9,284 nucleotides of DNA, from the NCBI GenBank assembly GCA_046484625.1, contig JAWOIO010000247.1, positions 1 to 9,284 on the forward strand, written 5' to 3'. The position numbers were made by a program, and so were the translations under genes. This stretch comes from DASUAO01 sp046484625. GTDB lineage: Bacteria > Actinomycetota > Acidimicrobiia > IMCC26256 > PALSA-555. The notes under the pieces are model-generated. The model worked only from the letters and a program-made list of their open reading frames with translations, ran no database searches and was not told where the DNA came from. Positions within the stretch are counted from its first letter, which is position 1, and each line of letters begins with the position of its first letter. This document shows positions 1 to 4,620 of this stretch, in pieces.

Positions 1-91
1 GGCCGTTCGCTCCGCCTTGATGGGCTCGCTCCCTGACGGCCGGGGATCCCGGCCGTCAGGGAGCGAGCCCATCAAGGCGGAGCGAACGGCC
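1..91. repeat. Perfect inverted repeat, 41-base arms, 9-base centre
   Basis: Bases 1-41 are the exact reverse complement of bases 51-91. The 9-base centre (42-50, GGGGATCCC) is itself nearly palindromic. Each arm also begins and ends with complementary hexamers (GGCCGT / ACGGCC) and carries GGAGCGA twice in direct orientation. Both arms read without a stop in the guaA frame: the left arm gives a VRSALMGSLPDG-like string and the right arm gives PSGSEPIKAERTA. The window begins exactly at the first base of an arm, so the structure may be cut at an assembly edge or be a foldback artefact. Confidence 0.9.
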
Positions 92-772
92 GACGGCCGG
101 CCGTCAGGGAGCGAGCCCATCAAGGCGGAGCGAACGGCCGACGGCCGGCCGTCAGGGAGCGAGCCCATCAAGGCGGATCTGTCGGACGCTCGGTTCCTCG
201 TGCAGGGCACGCTCTATCCCGACATCGTCGAGTCGGGCGGCGGTGACAACGCCACCATCAAGTCGCACCACAACGTGGGTGGCCTGCCCGACGACATGAA
301 GTTCGATCTCGTCGAGCCGCTGCGGAACCTCTTCAAGGACGAGGTCCGCGCGGTCGGAGAGGAGCTCGGGCTCCCGGAGCACATCGTGTGGCGTCAGCCG
401 TTCCCGGGGCCGGGGCTCGGTGTCCGGATCATCGGCGACGTCACGGCCGACCGGGTCGACACGCTGCGCCAGGCCGATCACATCGTCCTCGAGGAGCTGC
501 GGCGGGCCGGCCTCGAGCGGGAGATCTGGCAGAGCTTCGCCGTGCTCCCCGCGGTCCGGACCGTCGGGGTGATGGGCGACGGCCGCACGTACGAGTACCC
601 GATCATCATCCGGGCCGTCACGTCCGACGACGCCATGACGGCCGACTGGGCCCGCCTTCCGCACGACTTGCTCGAGCGGATGGCGTCGCGGATCATCAAC
701 GAGGTGCCCGGGGTGAACCGGGTCGCCTACGACATCACCAGCAAGCCCCCCGGCACCATCGAATGGGAGTAG
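2..772 (+). CDS. guaA: GMP synthase (glutamine-hydrolysing), C-terminal part, with in-frame repeat insertion
   Basis: GuaA converts XMP to GMP with ATP and glutamine in the cytoplasm, the last step of GMP synthesis. From about base 176 to the TAG at 770-772 the frame encodes 198 residues typical of the end of the ATP pyrophosphatase domain and the whole C-terminal dimerisation domain. Seen motifs include FLVQGTLYPD, IKSHHNVGGLP, FKDEVRAVG, PFPGPGL, GVMGD, AMTADWARLP and the C-terminus KPPGTIEWE. A full GuaA has about 520 residues, so the amidotransferase domain and most of the ATPase domain are missing. Upstream of base 176 the same frame runs open to the window edge, but through repeats (residue pattern GSEPIKAERTADGRPS, repeated) that match nothing known in GuaA. 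The family normally has a helix here (RKxIGxxFIxVF) before the QGTLYPD strand. Either a repeat has inserted in frame or the assembly breaks here. No start codon is credible in the window. Family identity is very sure; integrity is not. Confidence 0.93.
   Translation, partial: AVRSALMGSLPDGRGSRPSGSEPIKAERTADGRPSGSEPIKAERTADGRPSGSEPIKADLSDARFLVQGTLYPDIVESGGGDNATIKSHHNVGGLPDDMKFDLVEPLRNLFKDEVRAVGEELGLPEHIVWRQPFPGPGLGVRIIGDVTADRVDTLRQADHIVLEELRRAGLEREIWQSFAVLPAVRTVGVMGDGRTYEYPIIIRAVTSDDAMTADWARLPHDLLERMASRIINEVPGVNRVAYDITSKPPGTIEWE
51..177 (+). repeat. In-frame tandem repeat, 48-base period, about 2.6 copies
   Basis: Copies start at 51, 99 and 147. The first two are identical 48-base units: a 41-base element plus the 7-base linker GACGGCC. 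The third stops after 31 bases, where native guaA sequence (codons DLSDAR) resumes at 176-178. The period is 16 codons, so copy-number change would keep the guaA frame. The encoded repeat unit is PSGSEPIKAERTADGR. It uses the same 41-base element as the inverted repeat at 1-91. Sequence identity between copies is complete, which means recent amplification, active homogenisation or an assembly effect. Confidence 0.92.
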
Positions 773-779
773 AACCGGC

Positions 780-1817
780 ATGGCAGGACCCCACGGCATC
801 GATCTCGACACGCTCCGCGCCAACGCCCAGGCGATCGTCGCGCCCGGGAAGGGCATCCTCGCCGCCGACGAGTCGAGCGGGACGATCAAGAAGCGATTCG
901 ACTCCATCAAGGTCGAGTCGACCGAGGAGCACCGGCGCGCGTACCGCGACCTCCTCTTCACCGCCCCCGGAATCGAGGACCACATCAGCGGGGTCATCCT
1001 CTTCGACGAGACGATCCGCCAGTCGAGCGCCGACGGCACCCCGTTCCCGAAGCTGCTCGCCGACAAGGGCATCATCCCCGGCATCAAGGTCGACACCGGG
1101 GCCAAGGCGCTCGCGTTGTCCGACGGCGAGACCGTGACCGAGGGGCTCGACGGGCTGCGGGAGCGTCTCGCCGAGTACCACGAGCTCGGCGCCCGGTTCG
1201 CGAAGTGGCGTGCGACGTACACGATCACCGACGAGCTGCCGTCGCAGTACTGCTACGAGGCGAACGCGCACGCGCTCTCCCGTTACGCCGCGCTCTGCCA
1301 GGAGGCCGGGATCGTGCCGATCGTCGAGCCAGAGGTGCTCATGGAGGGCACGCACACGATCGCGCGCGCCGGCGACGTGACCGCGGAGGCGCAGGCAGCG
1401 CTGTTCCAGGAGCTGCACCGCCAGCGAGTGCTGTTCGAGGGAGTGCTGCTGAAGCCGAACATGGTGCTCGCGGGGTACGCCGCGAAGGAGCAGCCGTCCG
1501 ACGCGGAGATCGCCGAGTGGACGCTGCGCTGCTTCTCGTGGTCGGTGCCGGCCGCGGTGCCGGGGATCGTGTTCCTCTCGGGCGGCCAGTCCGACGAGCA
1601 GGCGACCAGCCGGCTCAACGAGATGAACCAGCTCGGGCCGCACCCGTGGCAGCTGTCGTTCTCATACGGCCGGGCGCTGCAGGCCCCGGCGTTGAAGGCG
1701 TGGCAGGGCAAGGTCGACAACGTCGCCGCCGCGCAGGCCGCGTTCATGAAGCGGGCGAGGCTGAACGGCGCCGCCGCGTCCGGCTCCTACTCCGCCGACA
1801 TGGAGCAGTCGGCCTAG
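780..1817 (+). CDS. fba: Fructose-bisphosphate aldolase, class I
   Basis: This cytoplasmic enzyme reversibly cleaves fructose-1,6-bisphosphate to dihydroxyacetone phosphate and glyceraldehyde-3-phosphate in glycolysis and gluconeogenesis. The 345-residue product matches the metal-independent, animal-type class I family along its length. The Schiff-base lysine is Lys225 in LLKPNMV. By comparison with rabbit aldolase, other active-site residues are Asp30 (ILAADES), Lys103 (GIKVD), Lys142 (FAKWR), Glu183 and Glu185 (EPEV), the phosphate-binding segment FLSGGQS near 265-271, and Arg298 (SYGRAL). The ATG at 780 is preceded by GGGAG (765-769), which lies inside the last codons of guaA; only 7 bases separate the genes, so co-transcription and coupling with guaA are likely. 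The TAG is one base short of the end of the convergent ltrA. The gene is complete and ordinary. The symbol fba is used generically; class I genes are also named fda or fbaB. Confidence 0.95.
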   Translation: MAGPHGIDLDTLRANAQAIVAPGKGILAADESSGTIKKRFDSIKVESTEEHRRAYRDLLFTAPGIEDHISGVILFDETIRQSSADGTPFPKLLADKGIIPGIKVDTGAKALALSDGETVTEGLDGLRERLAEYHELGARFAKWRATYTITDELPSQYCYEANAHALSRYAALCQEAGIVPIVEPEVLMEGTHTIARAGDVTAEAQAALFQELHRQRVLFEGVLLKPNMVLAGYAAKEQPSDAEIAEWTLRCFSWSVPAAVPGIVFLSGGQSDEQATSRLNEMNQLGPHPWQLSFSYGRALQAPALKAWQGKVDNVAAAQAAFMKRARLNGAAASGSYSADMEQSA

Positions 1818-1818
1818 C

Positions 1819-2991
1819 TCATCTTTGTGCGTCAGCAACCCGCTCTGACAGCGGACTGCTGACGCCGAAACGTGGGGAGGGGCGCTCGACGAGCGCGAGC
1901 GCGAGGAGCCCGACGGCGACGACACCGAGCTGCCATACGGCATCGGTCGTCGAGACGATCGCCAGTCCCGCCATGGTGAGCGCGAGGATCCCGAGGCGAG
2001 GCCACAGGACCACGCGGCGCACGCGCCAGAGCGCGAACGCGGCGGCCGCGACGTAGAGGGTCACGCCCGTACCGAGCGCGGCGGTCACCTCACCCGTGGG
2101 GACATCGCCGGGGTGGTGCACGATCTCCTCGACCGCGATGGCGAACCCGATGATCCCGCAGACGAGCGGGAAGTGCCCCAGGCTGAACGCGTCGCGAGCG
2201 GTCGCGCCGAGCATGTCGGGGGACGTCGAGGCGAACCCTTCCTCGAGGGCGTCCTTGAGCCAGGCGAAGTAGGTCCACCAGAGGAGGCACGCGACCGCGA
2301 GCGCGGCGGCCGTGACGGCGACGAGTGACCCGGTGCGCTCGTCGGCACTGACGGTGGTCGCGGCGACGATCAGCGATTCACCGAGCGCGATGATCACGAA
2401 CAGCCCGTGGCGCTCGGAGAAGTGCGCGACGTCGATCTCCCATTCGAAGCTCGACCCCGCCGAGCCTGCCGCGACGAAGTCGGCGACGATCGCGCCGAGC
2501 CAGATCCAGTAGCGGCCCGGGGTGTCGACGAGCGCCCCGGTGACGACGAGTGCGAGGCCGATCGACGAGAGGCCCGTCCACAGGTAGATCGCCCGGTGCT
2601 GCATGTCGGCCCGTTCGAGGTCGACGCGCACCTGGAGGCCGAGCCCGAGCACGCGGACGAGGACGTACGGCACGGCGAACCAGGCGGCTTCGTCACCGAA
2701 CGCCCGTGTCACCGATGCGGCCATGACGAACGCCAGCGCCGTCGCGACGAGGGTGATGACCCGCACCGCGGTGTGGCTCGTGTCGGCCGGGTTGAGGGTC
2801 CACGTGAACTGGGTCCATGCCCACCAGATCAGCCAGAACAGGAGCAACGAGCGCGCGACGCCCTCGACCGTGAGGTCGCCCGCCGTGAGCACGGTCACCT
2901 GCGTGACAGCGAACACGAAGACGAGGTCGAAGAACAGCTCCACGAACGTGACGGACTGCGTCTCCGGTGCGCGCAGGCTGCGTTTCGCCAT
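1819..2991 (-). CDS. LtrA-family (low temperature requirement A) membrane protein
   Basis: The 390-residue product is an integral membrane protein of the LtrA family (Pfam PF06772). The family is named after a Listeria locus needed for growth in the cold, but its biochemical role is unknown. Hallmarks seen are VTFVELFFDLVFVFAVTQ (residues 14-31), WWAWTQFTW (56-64), and the conserved segment H190-FSERHGLFVIIALGES (to 206). About ten to twelve hydrophobic segments alternate along the chain, with basic residues at both ends. The ATG overlaps the flavin-reductase stop by one base (TGATG), so translation is probably coupled and this is the last gene of a three-gene minus-strand operon. The frame is open far upstream of this ATG, but that part is out of frame with better genes and has no family similarity. 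The stop (TGA at 1819-1821) is one base from the aldolase stop. Family assignment is firm; function is open. Confidence 0.9.
   Translation of the reverse strand: MAKRSLRAPETQSVTFVELFFDLVFVFAVTQVTVLTAGDLTVEGVARSLLLFWLIWWAWTQFTWTLNPADTSHTAVRVITLVATALAFVMAASVTRAFGDEAAWFAVPYVLVRVLGLGLQVRVDLERADMQHRAIYLWTGLSSIGLALVVTGALVDTPGRYWIWLGAIVADFVAAGSAGSSFEWEIDVAHFSERHGLFVIIALGESLIVAATTVSADERTGSLVAVTAAALAVACLLWWTYFAWLKDALEEGFASTSPDMLGATARDAFSLGHFPLVCGIIGFAIAVEEIVHHPGDVPTGEVTAALGTGVTLYVAAAAFALWRVRRVVLWPRLGILALTMAGLAIVSTTDAVWQLGVVAVGLLALALVERPSPRFGVSSPLSERVADAQR
1829..1865. terminator. Hairpin between convergent fba and ltrA, inside the ltrA 3' end
   Basis: GCGTCAGCA (1829-1837) pairs with TGCTGACGC (1857-1865), and an inner CCGCT (1840-1844) pairs with AGCGG (1850-1854) around loop CTGAC. 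The two stems are separated by a symmetric two-base internal mismatch. It starts 11 bases after the aldolase stop and lies wholly within the last codons of ltrA on the other strand. No T-tract follows on either strand. It fits a U-less actinobacterial terminator for fba; the effect on ltrA is uncertain because it would be transcribed as coding sequence. Confidence 0.65.
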
Positions 2992-3572
2992 CAGTCGTCC
3001 TCGTCGTCGGGTTCGTCCGGGTCGACGTCGACGCCAGCCGCCGAGAGTCGGGCGAGGAGGCGGTCGCGCACGGAGTCGCCGCGCTTGCGGGCCCGTTCGC
3101 CCAGGATTCGCCACCCGTGGCGCGACGAGTACAGGAGCGGCGGTTCCTTGAGCCGCCCGTAGCCGTATCCCGTGACCTCGGCGAAGAACAGCTCGTGGTC
3201 GCGCATGAGCTTGCGTTCGAACGTCTCGCACCGGAGCCACGCGATGCAGTCGGCCACGACCGGGAGCCCGTCGACGACCTCGAGGTACTCCTCGGCGATG
3301 TAGCGGAACCGCCGCCCCGGATACGAGAAGTACTGCCCCTGGTCGATCTGGTCGCCCGCCAGGATCGACACGCTGAACACCCCGCTCGCCACGATGAGCG
3401 GGTGCGTATCGTGCTTCGGCGAGACCGACGCCATCACGACCGGCTCCTCGAACGCGACCTGGCTCACCCAGTGCGATGTGTACGCGCGCGTGACCCCGTC
3501 GTGGGTCGCCGCGACGACCTGTACCCCCTTGACCATCTGGCCGAGGGCGCGCTTGAGCTTGGGGTCGATCAG
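2991..3572 (-). CDS. Flavin-reductase-like (FMN-binding split barrel) protein
   Basis: The product (193 residues from the proposed start) resembles the flavin reductase-like domain, which binds FMN and reduces free flavin with NAD(P)H, often for partner oxygenases. Seen are the TSHWVSQVAFEEPVVMASVS segment (residues 32-51), corresponding to the family's Ser-rich flavin-binding stretch followed by the proline-containing strand, then a PLIVASGVFSVSILA strand and the late WLRCET and HELFFAEVT segments. The tail is very acidic (ending DPDEPDDEDD). No ATG, GTG or TTG lies in a suitable upstream place. The best start is CTG at 3572, overlapping the preceding stop as CTGA and giving MIDPKLKRALGQMVKG. 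An alternative is ATG at 3536, which loses 12 residues of the first helix. Its own TGA overlaps the ltrA ATG. Partner and substrate cannot be told; the neighbours suggest a redox task linked to the membrane protein, which is inference. Confidence 0.8.
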   Translation of the reverse strand: MIDPKLKRALGQMVKGVQVVAATHDGVTRAYTSHWVSQVAFEEPVVMASVSPKHDTHPLIVASGVFSVSILAGDQIDQGQYFSYPGRRFRYIAEEYLEVVDGLPVVADCIAWLRCETFERKLMRDHELFFAEVTGYGYGRLKEPPLLYSSRHGWRILGERARKRGDSVRDRLLARLSAAGVDVDPDEPDDEDD

Positions 3573-3850
3573 GAGCCGAAGGTCTGGCTCGGGGTGCCGC
3601 CGCCAGCCGCCTTGGCCGCGGTGTACTTCTTGAGCACGCGTCGGTGGTGACGTGCTCCTGGCCGGAACCAGCCGCCGGTGCGGATCTTCTTGACCCGCTT
3701 CTCGAGGTCCTTGAGGCGCTCGAACATGTCGTCCTCGGGCTGACCGTTGGCGAGCTTGTCGTAACGCTCGTGGATCTCGTCGAAGCGACGGGTGATCTGG
3801 CCGTACTCGTCGTCGAGGCGCTTCTTCCAGTATTCGAGGTCCTTGGCCAT
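3569..3850 (-). CDS. Small charged helical protein of unknown function
   Basis: I do not recognise a named family. The 93-residue product begins MAKDLEYWKKRLDDEYGQI and is rich in Lys, Arg, Glu and Asp with heptad-like spacing of hydrophobic residues over about residues 5-57, so a helical or coiled-coil N-terminal half is likely. A basic segment follows (RTGGWFRPGARHHRRVLKKYTAAK), then a short Gly/Ser-rich tail. There is no signal peptide, membrane segment or cysteine. The start is supported by GGGAGGA in the minus strand about 7 bases upstream of the ATG and by a TAGGAT -10 box. It is the first gene of the minus-strand operon, and its TGA overlaps the putative CTG start of the flavin-reductase-like gene by 3 of 4 bases. 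That tight linkage suggests a product acting with, or produced in step with, the next gene. Confidence 0.75.
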   Translation of the reverse strand: MAKDLEYWKKRLDDEYGQITRRFDEIHERYDKLANGQPEDDMFERLKDLEKRVKKIRTGGWFRPGARHHRRVLKKYTAAKAAGGGTPSQTFGS

Positions 3851-3883
3851 GACGGGTCCTCCCGTTGCGATCGGAGTCGCAAG

Positions 3884-3889
3884 ATCCTA
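3884..3889 (-). promoter_or_regulatory. -10 box of the small-protein/flavin-reductase/ltrA operon
   Basis: The minus strand reads TAGGAT here, a good TANNNT actinobacterial -10. It would start transcription near 3877 and give a leader of about 27 bases containing the GGGAGGA ribosome binding site. No convincing -35 is seen 16-19 bases upstream. The 166-base gap 3851-4016 separates this operon from the divergent secreted-protein gene; apart from this box I see only a weak TTGCGC (3941-3946) / CTCAAT (3964-3969) pair that might serve the other direction. Confidence 0.45.
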
Positions 3890-4016
3890 CGACGATGCGC
3901 TCACCCGCGCGGTAGAGCGGTGCGACGCGATCAGGCCGCCTTGCGCGTGCCCGGGATCTCTGACTCAATGCCGATGGGCCGCTCGACTGGCGAGTGGTCC
4001 GAACCAGGAGGGCTCC

Positions 4017-4457
4017 ATGAATCGCAAGCGAGGGGCGGTTGCCGCATCGGTCGTCGCGGCCGTGATGCTGAGTGCCGGGGTCGCCGTCGCCGCACCGCTG
4101 ACCGAGTCGCAGTGGAAGAAGCAGGCGAACGCGGTGTGCAAGCAGGCGAACAAAGAAATTGAACCGATCCAGCAGGAGGCCTTCGCCGGCCTCGGTGAGG
4201 ACGAACGGCCGTCGCCGGAGCAGCTCGTTGCTTTCGCCGCGCTGTTCGTGCCGGTCATCGAGGACGCCCTCGCCTCGATCGACGCGCTCGACGAACCCGA
4301 GTCGCTGAGGAGCGGGGTCAAGAAGTTCAAGGTCGCCGTGACCGAGGCCCTCACAACGATCGAAGCGGATCCGGTCGGGATCTTCGACGGCGACACCGAT
4401 CCGTTCACGAAGGCCGACAAAGCCGCCAGGAAGATCGGCCTGAAGGCCTGCTCCTGA
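4017..4457 (+). CDS. Small exported protein with two cysteines, unknown function
   Basis: The 146-residue product has a clear Sec signal peptide: MNRKRG basic start, hydrophobic core AVAASVVAAVMLSAGVAVA, and a probable cleavage after Ala25 (AVA|AP). The mature part of about 121 residues is acidic and mostly helical in character. It carries WKKQANAVCKQANKEI near its start and ends LKACS, so the only cysteines are Cys41 and Cys145, well placed for a disulfide joining the two ends. Similar short exported proteins with a W-x7-C-x3-N motif are common in Actinobacteria, but I know of no assigned function. The ATG at 4017 is chosen because AGGAGG (4006-4011) precedes it by 5 bases; the frame is open further upstream, but that part lacks signal-peptide character. 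The gene stands alone, divergent from the ltrA operon and followed by a strong dyad. Confidence 0.83.
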   Translation: MNRKRGAVAASVVAAVMLSAGVAVAAPLTESQWKKQANAVCKQANKEIEPIQQEAFAGLGEDERPSPEQLVAFAALFVPVIEDALASIDALDEPESLRSGVKKFKVAVTEALTTIEADPVGIFDGDTDPFTKADKAARKIGLKACS

Positions 4458-4462
4458 TCAGG

Positions 4463-4516
4463 GTGTTCTCGTGACGGATTCGGCCGTCATGGGGGCGAGT
4501 CGCGTCACGAGAACAC
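4463..4516. terminator. 14-bp dyad after the secreted-protein gene
   Basis: GTGTTCTCGTGACG (4463-4476) is the exact reverse complement of CGTCACGAGAACAC (4503-4516), around a 26-base loop. The left arm begins 6 bases after the TGA of the exported-protein gene, which fits a terminator, but the loop is long and no T-tract follows. The right arm overlaps the first SOS-box candidate, so the dyad may instead be, or also be, a protein-binding site in the pcrA control region. Confidence 0.5.
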
Positions 4517-4522
4517 GGGTTC
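4511..4522. promoter_or_regulatory. Candidate LexA (SOS) box, distal
   Basis: GAACACGGGTTC is an exact match to the Gram-positive LexA core GAAC-N4-GTTC. It lies 98 bases upstream of the pcrA ATG, in the gap before an SOS-type repair helicase gene. The flanks (A and C) do not extend the palindrome, so it is weaker than a full 16-base box. Confidence 0.5.
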
Positions 4523-4570
4523 CAGACCGGCTGCCAGTCGGTCGCGCCTGAGCCGGCTCCCGCGGGCACA

Positions 4571-4586
4571 TCGAACACCTGTACGG
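4571..4586. promoter_or_regulatory. Candidate LexA (SOS) box, proximal
   Basis: TCGAACACCTGTACGG agrees at 13 of 16 positions with the mycobacterial SOS consensus TCGAACACATGTTCGA; the GAAC half is perfect and the other half reads GTAC. It sits 35 bases before the pcrA ATG, just upstream of or over the expected -35 region of the TACGAT promoter, where bound LexA would block RNA polymerase. Confidence 0.55.
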
Positions 4587-4605
4587 TCACTTCCCGGCCG
4601 CGACC

Positions 4606-4611
4606 TACGAT
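4606..4611 (+). promoter_or_regulatory. pcrA -10 box, probable leaderless start
   Basis: TACGAT ends 9 bases before the pcrA ATG. A transcript started 6-8 bases after it would have almost no leader, and no ribosome binding site precedes the ATG. Leaderless mRNAs are common in Actinobacteria. No good -35 is seen. Confidence 0.55.
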
Positions 4612-4620
4612 GGGTCGACC

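Noticed and set aside
1..177. CRISPR array
   Set aside because: Copies are contiguous with a constant 7-base linker and there are no unique spacers; one copy is inverted. This is a tandem or palindromic repeat.
152..1228. Long minus-strand open frame opposite guaA and fba
   Set aside because: Antisense shadow of two well-supported enzymes; no recognisable domain and no ribosome binding site context.
2992..3882. Extension of the ltrA frame upstream, which would make a 687-residue fusion
   Set aside because: The extension overlaps two better genes in other frames, is Arg/Pro-rich without any domain, and LtrA family similarity starts just after the ATG at 2991.
3900..3970. tRNA-like GGTAGAGC (D-arm pattern)
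   Set aside because: No acceptor pairing, anticodon stem or TTCGA T-arm is found at the right distances; taken as chance.
4130..4457. Lipoprotein or haem-binding site around the cysteines of the exported protein
   Set aside because: No lipobox (Cys is 16 residues past the cleavage site) and no CxxCH motif.
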